53,871 nucleotides of DNA from Flavobacteriales bacterium. GTDB taxonomy: Bacteria > Bacteroidota > Bacteroidia > NS11-12g > UBA955. Shown piece after piece: positions 44,839 to 52,546 of this stretch (the stretch's first letter is position 1; each line of letters begins with the position of its first letter). The position numbers and the translations under genes were made by a program. A model generated the notes under the pieces. It saw nothing but the letters and a program-made list of their open reading frames with translations. It had not been told where the DNA came from and did not search any database. The stretch spans positions 1-53,871 of the forward strand of contig CANKVM010000005.1 of NCBI GenBank assembly GCA_947487175.1, given 5' to 3'.

Positions 44839-46040
44839 TAAGCTAGGTTTTCAAATACAATGGCACAACCTTGACCAACGCCAATACACATTGTTGCCAA
44901 GCCATATTTTTTACCAGGGTGTTTTGCCATGTGGTGTATCAATGTAGCAGAAATTCTTGTGCCACTCGCACCCAATGGATGTCCGATTGCAATACTTCCA
45001 CCGTTCAAATTCACTTTTGCTAAATCAACATTTAACAAATCTGCACTTGCCAATACTTGGGCTGCAAATGCTTCGTTTAATTCAAATACATCGATGTCGT
45101 TTACAGTTAATCCCGCTTTTTTAAGCGCTTTTTCTGTTGCTGGAACTGGGCCAATTCCCATAATTGAAGGATCAACACCAGCCGCACCGCAACTTACTAT
45201 TCTAGCAATAGGTTTCAAGTTGAATTGTTTTACCATGCTTTCACTCGCCAAAATACAACAAGCGGCACCGTCGTTAATACCAGAAGAGTTACCGGCGGTA
45301 ACTGATCCATTATCCTTAAAAGCAGGCTTTAAAGTGCTTAAAACATCAACAGTGCTTAATCTTGGATGTTCATCAATATGAAAGGAAGTGAATTGTCCTT
45401 TCTTTTGAGGGATCATAACCGGCACAATTTCATTTTCAAACAACAGGTGTTCCTGGGCATGTTGCCATTTTAATTGCGATTGATAAGCGAATTCGTCTTG
45501 ACGGTCCCTCGTAATGTTGTATTTTTCTGCAACATTTTCTGCAGTTTCACCCATTGAATAAGGGTAGTATAATTTTGATAATGTTTTGTTCGTAAATCTC
45601 CAACCAATGGTGGTGTCATGAATTTCTGGAGTTCTGGAAAACGCAGATTCTGCTTTCGCCATCACGAAAGGTGCTCTGGTCATACTTTCTGTACCTCCAG
45701 CAATAATCAAATGTGCTTCTCCGCTTTTAATGGACATAAAACCATTCATCATGCTTTGTAAACCAGAAGCACAAAGTCTATTTACTGTGTATCCAGGAAC
45801 ACTTGTAGGAACACCAGCCAAAAGGCTCGCCATTCTTGCTACGTTTCTATTGTCTTCACCGGCTTGATTTGCAGCACCTAGAATTACTTCATCAACTTGC
45901 GTTAAATCAATAGATGGATTTCTTTCAATGAGTGCTTTAATAACAGTTGCCGCCAAATCGTCGGGACGAACAGATGCCAAAGCTCCACCAAATTTACCCA
46001 CAGGGGTTCTAACAATATCAATCACATAAACAGCGTTCAT
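44838..46040 (-). CDS. 3-oxoadipyl-CoA / acetyl-CoA C-acyltransferase (thiolase)
   Basis: A 400-residue thiolase with the catalytic residues present: Cys90 in NRLCASGLQ, His354 in GHPLG and Cys385 in CIGVGQG. The TIGWRF and MGETAENVA segments resemble 3-oxoadipyl-CoA thiolases (PaaJ/PcaF), which would match the paaN gene at 3742 in phenylacetate catabolism. A general acetyl-CoA acyltransferase is equally possible. A TAACTTTG box 4 bases upstream implies a leaderless mRNA. Translation is coupled to truA. Confidence 0.88.
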   Translation of the reverse strand: MNAVYVIDIVRTPVGKFGGALASVRPDDLAATVIKALIERNPSIDLTQVDEVILGAANQAGEDNRNVARMASLLAGVPTSVPGYTVNRLCASGLQSMMNGFMSIKSGEAHLIIAGGTESMTRAPFVMAKAESAFSRTPEIHDTTIGWRFTNKTLSKLYYPYSMGETAENVAEKYNITRDRQDEFAYQSQLKWQHAQEHLLFENEIVPVMIPQKKGQFTSFHIDEHPRLSTVDVLSTLKPAFKDNGSVTAGNSSGINDGAACCILASESMVKQFNLKPIARIVSCGAAGVDPSIMGIGPVPATEKALKKAGLTVNDIDVFELNEAFAAQVLASADLLNVDLAKVNLNGGSIAIGHPLGASGTRISATLIHHMAKHPGKKYGLATMCIGVGQGCAIVFENLA

Positions 46041-46044
46041 ACTG

Positions 46045-46052
46045 CAAAGTTA
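46045..46052 (-). promoter_or_regulatory. -7 box TAACTTTG for the thiolase-truA pair
   Basis: On the minus strand a full TAnnTTTG match ending 4 bases before the ATG at 46040. No good -33 box. Confidence 0.5.
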
Positions 46053-46123
46053 AGTGATTATTTTTTAACATTGCCTTGGACAATTGTTGTATGCCATGGC
46101 ATTTTTAACGATCATTTTTATTT

Positions 46124-46183
46124 TGAGGGATATTTTTTATAATTTATTAAAATAAAATCCGATTTTTGAGTAAATATCCCTCA
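46124..46183. promoter_or_regulatory. 12-bp inverted repeat upstream of the DUF3298 gene
   Basis: TGAGGGATATTT (46124-46135) and its exact complement AAATATCCCTCA (46172-46183) are separated by 36 AT-rich bases. The second arm ends on the A of the ATG at 46183, so it could be an operator or an mRNA hairpin that hides the start. Confidence 0.6.
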
Positions 46184-47043
46184 TGAAAAAAATACACCTC
46201 ATTTTTATTTTACTGATCTGCTCCAGTTTGCAAGGTCAAAATGTAAAAATTATTTTGAAGGATACTTTTAAATACAGAGATTTTGTATTTTATAATAAGG
46301 TTTATACCTATGAAAATAGTGAATTCGCAGACAAAAGAAAAATTGTAATTCTAAAGAATTTAAACAAGGAGAATGAAGATTTTTATTGGGGCGATACAAT
46401 GAGAAGTCATTTGGAAATTGCAGATTTATGTGTTTCTGGTCCTTTTGATTTTGTGCTAAAAACCACTTTAGATCGCATTCGAGAATCTGTTTATCAAACA
46501 CCTGACGATAAAAAGGCAACTACCTTTAACCAAGATTTTAAGCAGTATTGTAAAGAGATTGTTGATTCCAGCGCTTATTATGGATTTCAAGAATTTGAGC
46601 AGAGTTTGAAAGTCACTTCTGTTTTTAATAACTTTATTACAATTGGAAATAATAGTTACGAATTTTCAGGTGGTGCCCATCCAAACCATTATCACAACCA
46701 TTTTGTGGTTGATTTACTTGATGGAAAATTGATTCAGTTCGGAGATGTTTTCCAATCGAAAACTAAAAATCAACTAAAAAGCCTTTTGAAATCAAAATTC
46801 ATTTCTGTTTATGGAAAAGAAAGTTTGATCGAGCAATTTGAAATTGCAGAGAATTTTTCGATTGACAAAGACGGTATACATTTCTTGTACAACCCTTATG
46901 AAATAACACCTTATGCTTTGGGAGATCCAGAAATTACTATTTCATTTGCCCAGGCATTGCCTTTTTTAACTTCTAATTTCAAGAAAATTGTATTAACACA
47001 TCTTAAATCACGGAAACCCAATACCAAAAGGAAAAAACAGTGA
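46183..47043 (+). CDS. Exported DUF3298 (RsiV-like) domain protein
   Basis: A 286-residue exported protein with a signal peptide ending near residue 19 (SLQGQ). The C-terminal part carries DUF3298 features: NNSYEFSGGAHPNHYHNHF, DLLDGKLIQFGDVF, and GIHFLYNPYEITPYALGDPE. Related domains occur in RsiV anti-sigma factors and in many unassigned exported proteins; no sigma factor gene is near. It probably acts in the periplasm. An inverted repeat covers the region before its ATG. The unknown 169-residue gene begins 30 bases after its stop. Confidence 0.82.
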   Translation: MKKIHLIFILLICSSLQGQNVKIILKDTFKYRDFVFYNKVYTYENSEFADKRKIVILKNLNKENEDFYWGDTMRSHLEIADLCVSGPFDFVLKTTLDRIRESVYQTPDDKKATTFNQDFKQYCKEIVDSSAYYGFQEFEQSLKVTSVFNNFITIGNNSYEFSGGAHPNHYHNHFVVDLLDGKLIQFGDVFQSKTKNQLKSLLKSKFISVYGKESLIEQFEIAENFSIDKDGIHFLYNPYEITPYALGDPEITISFAQALPFLTSNFKKIVLTHLKSRKPNTKRKKQ

Positions 47044-47050
47044 AATTCAT

Positions 47051-47058
47051 TATATTTG
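47051..47058 (+). promoter_or_regulatory. -7 box TATATTTG for the 169-residue gene
   Basis: A full TAnnTTTG match 15 bases before the ATG at 47074, just after the DUF3298 stop. No -33 match. Confidence is low because the region is AT-rich. Confidence 0.4.
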
Positions 47059-47073
47059 TATTTTTAGAAAGCC

Positions 47074-47583
47074 ATGAAAAGGAAGTTGTACAAGATAAGT
47101 TGCCTAATGTTGTCGGCCTTGCTTCCTATGTTAATGGTTGCCGAATTTATTGGGGTTCAAATTCAAAAGAAAAATTTCAAACAACAACTAATTCTGAATT
47201 CTCCTATACTTTACAAATTTCAAGAAACACTCTTCGTTTCAAATGATGACTATACGAATCAACATGTTGGAGATGAAATTGAATTAAATGGATATCGATA
47301 TGATATTCTTTCTGTTTCAAAAGAAAAAGATGGTTATTATTTCAAAGTGTTCAATGATGTTATGGAGCAAAAATTCGAATCGCTGTTAACTCAGCAATCG
47401 AGTGAGAATCATCCTTCCAAAAATTCAAAGAAAAATTCAATTCAAAACATTCAACTTTTTGTGGTGTCAAACTTGGATTTTCAATATCCAGCAACACGAA
47501 GTATCAAAACATTTAGATTTTCAAATTCACGTTTGTTAAAGGGTTTTATGTCTAACCCGTTTTTGCCCCCAGAATTCTGTTAA
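47074..47583 (+). CDS. Unknown 169-residue exported or membrane-anchored protein
   Basis: I do not recognise the family. A hydrophobic segment at about residues 8-28 (ISCLMLSALLPMLMVAEFIG) looks like a signal or anchor. The middle has a short strand pattern (GDEIELNGYRYDILSVSKEKD), followed by a Ser/Asn/Lys-rich stretch and an aromatic C-terminus ending in FLPPEFC. It lies between the DUF3298 gene and a haem-type TonB-dependent receptor, so a role beside that receptor is possible; small unassigned proteins often precede metal or haem receptors. The upstream -7 box supports this start. Confidence 0.65.
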   Translation: MKRKLYKISCLMLSALLPMLMVAEFIGVQIQKKNFKQQLILNSPILYKFQETLFVSNDDYTNQHVGDEIELNGYRYDILSVSKEKDGYYFKVFNDVMEQKFESLLTQQSSENHPSKNSKKNSIQNIQLFVVSNLDFQYPATRSIKTFRFSNSRLLKGFMSNPFLPPEFC

Positions 47584-47631
47584 TTTTCTTATTGAAAAAA
47601 CATGGATAGTTGCTTTCTAAAAAGCTTCTAT

Positions 47632-47641
47632 TTGCATGCAA
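47632..47641. promoter_or_regulatory. Perfect 10-bp palindrome before the TonB receptor
   Basis: TTGCATGCAA is self-complementary and lies 55 bases before the receptor ATG at 47697. It could be an operator, but the binding protein is unknown. Confidence 0.3.
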
Positions 47642-47661
47642 TTAACAAAATTATGGGAATT

Positions 47662-47679
47662 GGGACAATCTTTTGTCCC
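47662..47679 (+). promoter_or_regulatory. Leader hairpin before the TonB receptor
   Basis: GGGACAA and TTGTCCC form a 7-bp stem with a TCTT loop, ending 17 bases before the ATG. No T run follows, so it is not a terminator. It includes part of a TCCCTCA heptamer. Confidence 0.45.
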
Positions 47680-47696
47680 TCAAAAAAACGAAATTT

Positions 47697-49895
47697 ATGA
47701 TAAAAAAAATAATGATTGCATTGGGGTTTCTGACCTTAATGTATATTCCTGTAAACGCTCAAGTAATAGATACGAGTGATGTTGAGTCATTTGATGAAAT
47801 TTTGGTGTCAGCTCAAAGATTTGAGCAGAAAAGAAAAGATTCGCCAAGGCAAATTGAGGTACTGAGTTCTAAACGATTGTTGGAACTTCAACCAGCAACG
47901 CTTGGAGATGCACTCATTAACAGCGGCAAGGTGTTTGTTCAAAAAAGCCAGATGGGGGGAAGTAGTCCTATTTTAAGAGGTTTTGAAGCAAGCAGGGTAC
48001 TCATGGTTGTTGACGGTGTTAGAATGAATAATGCAACATATAGGGCGGGCCATCTTCAAGATATTATTACCATTGATCCATTTGTTTTGGATAAAATGGA
48101 GGTAAATTTTGGTTCTGGTTCAACTTTGTTTGGTTCTGATGCACTTGGTGGCGTTTTATACTTTAAAACGAAAGAGGCAACCTTAGGTTCTAAGAAAATT
48201 AGTCCTTACACAAATCTACGTTATTTAAGTGCCAACGAAGGTGTCGTTTTGAATGGTGGGATTCAAGTTCAACTTCCCAAAATTGGATTGATATTGAATG
48301 CGACCTCTTCGAATTTTGGCGACTTAAGAATGGGTAAAAATAGTTACTACAAAGCCGATCCAAATTTTGGATTAATGCCAAAGTATGTAACACAAATGAA
48401 TAATAAAGATACGGTAATAAATAATACTGATCGATATTTACAAAAGGGAACAGGATATAAACAGCTCGATTTATTTGGTAAGTTAACTATAAAAACTGGT
48501 CAGTTTTTACATACGTTGAGTTTTCAAAAATCATCGAGTGATTTGATTCCTAGATATGACAGAATTAGCGAGAATATAAATGGTGTTTTTTCTTATGGTC
48601 GGTGGGATTATACTCCACAAAATAGGGATTATCTTTCGTATCAGTTGAAATTTGGTTCAGAAAAACATTCAAATCGCTTTACCCTTGCTCAGCAAAATAC
48701 TGAGGTTGGCAGAGTAACTCGGAACTATGGTTCAATTACTGAAAGAACGCAGTTAGATAATGTAAAAATGAACACAATTAACTTCGATAGACATGATGTT
48801 TTTGGAAGTTTTACGTTGAACTCAGGAATTGAATATGTAACGAATGATGTTACTAGCAGAGGTACTAATAAAAATATTACAGATAATTCAGTAACAACAA
48901 CAAATGCTAGGTATTCTGATTCTGGAGCAAATACAAAATCTTGGGGTGTTTTTACTCAAGGTATCTATAATTTCAAATCAACCGGTACCGTATTGCAAGG
49001 AGGATTAAGAATTACAGGGTATGATTTGGTTGCGAATTTCTCAAAAACTAATCCTTGGAAATTGCCTTACAATAGTATTCAATTTTCAAATGTTGCGCCT
49101 AGTTTTGATTTTGGAATCACCCAAATGGTGTCTGAACATTTAATGGTGAAAGGAAGTGTGAATCAAGCTTTTAGAAACCCCAATGTAGATGATATGACAA
49201 AGGTTTTTGATTCCAAAAAAGGCGTTAAATTATTGGTTCCCAATGACCAATTACAACCTGAAATTAGTATCAGTGTTGATTTAGGTCTTGCTTATACTTT
49301 ATCAAATAAATTCATGTTTGAAGCAGGAATTTTCAGTTCAAATGTCTCTAACTTATTGCTAGATCAAAAGGGAAGTTGGGGTGGTAAAGATTCAATGTTA
49401 TACGATGGTGTGAACACTCCTGTATATCAAGTAACGAATGTAGCAATAGCGAATATTTCAGGTGCATATTTCAATGTGAAGTCTAGGTTATATAAAGAAC
49501 TTTGGATGAATGCTTCAGCATCAACAACAAGCGGCACTTATCAAAAAGGTATAGATAGTTTGGCAAAGCCTTTAGATCATATTCCTCCATTATATGGTCA
49601 GGTTTCATTGAGATGGAATGGTAAATTTTGGTTTGCTGAAGCTCAGATGTTGTTCAATGGCAAAAAAGAAGCAAGAGATTATTCAAATAGTGGAGAAGAT
49701 AATACAGATAAAAATCCGCCTATTGGAAATCCTGCTTGGCAAATTTATAATGTGCGCGGTGGATTTTCTCATAAAAGTGGTCTTTCAGTTCAAATAGCTT
49801 TAGAGAACTTGTTGGATTTAAGATATCGCTATTTTGCTTCTGGTGTCACCGCGGGTGGTAGAAGTTTAAGTTGTACTTTGTCGTATAAATTTTAA
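47697..49895 (+). CDS. TonB-dependent receptor, haem/haemoglobin type
   Basis: A 732-residue outer-membrane receptor. The signal peptide ends near residue 22 (VNAQ). A TonB-box-like FDEILVSAQR follows, then a plug domain (LGDALINSGKVFVQ, SPILRGFEASRVLMVVDGVRMNN, FGSDALGGVLYF) and a 22-strand barrel ending in an aromatic residue (SYKF). The plug resembles haem/haemoglobin receptors (HmuR type). A CarboxypepD regulatory domain is absent. The ligand may be haem or another iron or metal complex. I chose the Met at 47697 because the earlier TTG would translate the hairpin region. Confidence 0.88.
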   Translation: MIKKIMIALGFLTLMYIPVNAQVIDTSDVESFDEILVSAQRFEQKRKDSPRQIEVLSSKRLLELQPATLGDALINSGKVFVQKSQMGGSSPILRGFEASRVLMVVDGVRMNNATYRAGHLQDIITIDPFVLDKMEVNFGSGSTLFGSDALGGVLYFKTKEATLGSKKISPYTNLRYLSANEGVVLNGGIQVQLPKIGLILNATSSNFGDLRMGKNSYYKADPNFGLMPKYVTQMNNKDTVINNTDRYLQKGTGYKQLDLFGKLTIKTGQFLHTLSFQKSSSDLIPRYDRISENINGVFSYGRWDYTPQNRDYLSYQLKFGSEKHSNRFTLAQQNTEVGRVTRNYGSITERTQLDNVKMNTINFDRHDVFGSFTLNSGIEYVTNDVTSRGTNKNITDNSVTTTNARYSDSGANTKSWGVFTQGIYNFKSTGTVLQGGLRITGYDLVANFSKTNPWKLPYNSIQFSNVAPSFDFGITQMVSEHLMVKGSVNQAFRNPNVDDMTKVFDSKKGVKLLVPNDQLQPEISISVDLGLAYTLSNKFMFEAGIFSSNVSNLLLDQKGSWGGKDSMLYDGVNTPVYQVTNVAIANISGAYFNVKSRLYKELWMNASASTTSGTYQKGIDSLAKPLDHIPPLYGQVSLRWNGKFWFAEAQMLFNGKKEARDYSNSGEDNTDKNPPIGNPAWQIYNVRGGFSHKSGLSVQIALENLLDLRYRYFASGVTAGGRSLSCTLSYKF

Positions 49896-49909
49896 TGAAT
49901 TAATTTTCG

Positions 49910-49917
49910 TATTTTTG
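49910..49917 (+). promoter_or_regulatory. -7 box TATTTTTG for the YebC-family gene
   Basis: A full TAnnTTTG match 7 bases before the ATG at 49925. The preceding gene ends only 30 bases earlier with no terminator. Confidence 0.5.
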
Positions 49918-49924
49918 TACCTTT

Positions 49925-50641
49925 ATGGGACGTATTTTCGAGAAAAGAAAGCACAAAATGTTTGCCCGATTCGATAGAATGGCAAAACAATTTACCAAGC
50001 TTGGAAAAGAAATTGCCATTGCTGTAAGATTGTCGGGTGAAAATCCTGACAACAATCCACGTTTGCGTATGGCTATGCAAAATGCCAAGAACGTGAACAT
50101 GCCTAAAGATAGGGTAGATGCAGCAATCAAAAGAGCAAGTAGCAAAGCCGAAGGCAATTATGAAGAGGTGCGTTACGAAGGGTATGGTCCACACGCTGTT
50201 GCCATTTTGGTAGAAACAGCCACAGATAACACTACAAGAACCGTAGCCAACATTCGAATGCACTTTAATAAGGGTGGTGGAACCATGGGCAAAACAGGTT
50301 CTTTGGATTTTATGTTTTCTCGTAAAGGTGTATTTAAAATAGACGTTGCAAAATTGGCAGGAAGAGATCTTGAGGAGTTTGAATTTGAACTTATCGATTG
50401 CGGAATTGAAGATATTGCAATAGATGAAGACATGATTTATATCTACACTTCATTCACTGATTTTGGTTTAATGCAAAAAGGATTGGAAGATATGAAAATT
50501 GAAATTGCAAATGCAGAGTTGCAATACATTCCAAGTACGTTTGTAGACTTGCCTGAAGATCAAGCCAAAGAGGTTTTAGACCTTATTGAGCGCTTAGAAG
50601 GCGATGATGACGTTCAAAACGTGTATCACAACCTACAATAA
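49925..50641 (+). CDS. YebC/PmpR family regulator or translation factor
   Basis: A 238-residue cytosolic protein, normal for the family. It starts with the Bacteroidota form of the YebC N-terminus (MGRIFEKRKHKMFARFDRMAKQ) and has NPRLRMAMQNAKNVNMPKDRVDAAIKRA and YEGYGPHAVAILVE. Family knowledge: members were described as DNA-binding regulators (PmpR), and other work connects them to relief of ribosome stalling (TACO1). The sequence cannot decide which applies. It ends at a bidirectional terminator shared with the DUF1573 gene. Confidence 0.93.
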   Translation: MGRIFEKRKHKMFARFDRMAKQFTKLGKEIAIAVRLSGENPDNNPRLRMAMQNAKNVNMPKDRVDAAIKRASSKAEGNYEEVRYEGYGPHAVAILVETATDNTTRTVANIRMHFNKGGGTMGKTGSLDFMFSRKGVFKIDVAKLAGRDLEEFEFELIDCGIEDIAIDEDMIYIYTSFTDFGLMQKGLEDMKIEIANAELQYIPSTFVDLPEDQAKEVLDLIERLEGDDDVQNVYHNLQ

Positions 50642-50662
50642 CCTACATTCGTTACATATAAC

Positions 50663-50693
50663 AAAAAAGACCATCAATTTGATGGTCTTTTTT
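50663..50693. terminator. Bidirectional terminator between yebC and the DUF1573 gene
   Basis: AAAAAAGACCATCA pairs with TGATGGTCTTTTTT around ATT, with A and T runs on each side, between convergent genes. Confidence 0.92.
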
Positions 50694-50715
50694 GTTTAAA
50701 ATGGAATTCAAATCA

Positions 50716-51888
50716 TCAATCGCATGTTGGGCACTTCAAAGAAAATTTCTCTTGAAATTGGGCCTTGACATAAATGTATTTTGAGGGATTGATTGGGTCG
50801 TTAGTTACGATTTCGCAACCGATTGTTTTTGCTCCATTTTTTGTAACGGTATCAAAAATTGCTTCCAAGGTTAATGTTTCTCCTGGAGCAATTGTTTTTT
50901 TGTGGTCTTTAAATCGCAAGCAAGGACAATCGGGCATGATTTGCTTAATTACCAGATCTTTTTTACCGTTGTTTTTAATGTCAAAATTGCAAAAAAGAAA
51001 ATCACCAGATGTTTGAGGTCCAAAATCATGCATGGGTTTAGCAATTTCAATTTTAGGTTGTTTGGCGAGTTCCTTGGCTGAATATTTTGGAAAATATTGG
51101 CTTCTTTTGTAGGTAATGCTTAATGCCATTGCTGGAAGAACAACATTATCTGAGAAAATAGGAACTTGAAATGCCCCAAAGCCGTAACCTGGTGCTTTTT
51201 TTCCGTCGATTATAACTTTTATTTTCGCAAATTCGTTTGGTTCTAGAGAACTAGGGAAATCTAATATTTTGCAGTAAGAAGGGAAATCGTCTGGATTTAT
51301 TGGTGTGAAGTTGGTTGTATATAAAGTTGTATTTGTAAGTTTTATATATTGTGAATCTAGGCTGTTATCGTAGAGGGGTTCAAAAATCACCGCTCCTTTT
51401 TCAAACACCAAACTACCAATGGACTGCGGCGTAGGTGCTCCAATAAATGTAGATTTTGGACGAATCACATTTCCCTCAATATCTAAATAGACGAAAGGAG
51501 TTTTGGGTACGTTTGTATAAACTGTAACCGTTTTGTGAAATTGCCCCAAATGGTTGGAGGTTTCGTAACGGGTTTCAACATATCCTTTTCCTCCAGGGGG
51601 TATAGAATCAAGTGTCCATGAGGGACTTGTACAGCCGCAAGAGGATTCAACTTTATTAATAAAGAGTGGAGCATCGCCTGTATTGGTAAAAGAAAATCGG
51701 TAGGAAGCAAAGTTCATTGTTTCATCTAATTCGCCGTAATTATGTTTTTTAGTATCAAAAGAAATATCTGCTCCCAATTTGATTTTGGGTATATTGTTCT
51801 TTTTTGTTTGAGCTGCCAGAGCAATGGAGGAAAGGGTAAAAAGGATAAATAGAGAATTTTTAAATAGGGTATTTGGGGATTTGTTCAT
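50716..51888 (-). CDS. Exported protein with two DUF1573 domains
   Basis: A 390-residue protein with a signal peptide ending near residue 25 (ALAAQ). Two Ig-like DUF1573 domains are visible: the first with ISFDTKKHNYGELDE, FTNTGDAPLFINKVESSCGCTSP and PPGGKGYV; the second with DFGPQTSGD, NNGKKDLVIKQIMPDCPCL and APGETLTLEAIFD. The paired Cys in each (CGCT, CPC) are typical. The protein ends in CPTCD. DUF1573 proteins are common and uncharacterised in Bacteroidota. The start at 51888 is chosen from the signal peptide. Confidence 0.85.
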   Translation of the reverse strand: MNKSPNTLFKNSLFILFTLSSIALAAQTKKNNIPKIKLGADISFDTKKHNYGELDETMNFASYRFSFTNTGDAPLFINKVESSCGCTSPSWTLDSIPPGGKGYVETRYETSNHLGQFHKTVTVYTNVPKTPFVYLDIEGNVIRPKSTFIGAPTPQSIGSLVFEKGAVIFEPLYDNSLDSQYIKLTNTTLYTTNFTPINPDDFPSYCKILDFPSSLEPNEFAKIKVIIDGKKAPGYGFGAFQVPIFSDNVVLPAMALSITYKRSQYFPKYSAKELAKQPKIEIAKPMHDFGPQTSGDFLFCNFDIKNNGKKDLVIKQIMPDCPCLRFKDHKKTIAPGETLTLEAIFDTVTKNGAKTIGCEIVTNDPINPSKYIYVKAQFQEKFSLKCPTCD

Positions 51889-52103
51889 AAAGAATATAAT
51901 GTGTTTACAAAAGACGTAAAAATTGGGGAAATGGTTGCACAAAATGCGTTGTTTTTTTACGACAGTGATCAATTTTGTATTAAAAATGTGGGTAATGTGA
52001 TTGTTTTGAATAGAAAGGTGGTATTTGAAGCAGTGTGTAATGTCTTTAATAACAAGGCAGAAGCATGAAATATGATATTTTTTACATTTTTTTATAGCAT
52101 GTG

Positions 52104-52134
52104 TTGATTTTTCGAAATAAAAGCCTTAATTTTG
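52104..52134 (+). promoter_or_regulatory. Promoter of the str operon (TTG-N20-TAATTTTG)
   Basis: TTG at 52104-52106, a 20-base spacer and TAATTTTG at 52127-52134, with the rpsL ATG 21 bases further. The 267-base upstream gap is otherwise AT-rich with no structure that I recognise. Confidence 0.65.
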
Positions 52135-52155
52135 CCGTCCTTTTTGGGAAAAAAT

Positions 52156-52533
52156 ATGCCTACTATTCAACAGTTAATTAGAAAGGGTCGTCAGGAGATT
52201 ACCGTTAAAAGTAAGTCTCCAGCACTAGATTCTTGTCCACAGCGTAGAGGAGTTTGTACTCGTGTATATACTACAACACCGAAGAAGCCAAACTCGGCTT
52301 TACGTAAGGTTGCACGTGTTCGTTTGACAAATGGAAAAGAGGTGAATGCCTATATTCCAGGAGAAGGACACAACTTGCAAGAACACAGTATTGTATTGGT
52401 ACGTGGCGGCAGAGTAAAAGATTTACCTGGTGTGCGTTATCACATTGTAAGAGGAGCATTAGATACTGCCGGTGTTGAGGGAAGAAATCAACGTCGTAGT
52501 AAATACGGAACCAAGAAGCCTAAGAAAAAATAA
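52156..52533 (+). CDS. rpsL: 30S ribosomal protein S12
   Basis: A 125-residue ribosomal protein, the first gene of the str operon. It shapes the decoding centre. The segments [22 protein letters not shown] and [17 protein letters not shown] are conserved. Lys43, Lys88 and Pro91, the sites changed in streptomycin-resistant mutants, have the wild-type residues, and Asp89 (the RimO methylthiolation site) is present. The in-frame start at 52132 is rejected because S12 begins MPTIQQL. Confidence 0.98.
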   Translation: MPTIQQLIRKGRQEITVKSKSPALDSCPQRRGVCTRVYTTTPKKPNSALRKVARVRLTNGKEVNAYIPGEGHNLQEHSIVLVRGGRVKDLPGVRYHIVRGALDTAGVEGRNQRRSKYGTKKPKKK

Positions 52534-52546
52534 TTGATTTAAGGAC

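Noticed and set aside
47662-47682. Hairpin before the TonB receptor as a terminator
   Set aside because: The stem is followed by TCAAAAAA, not by a T run, and no T run follows it on the other strand.
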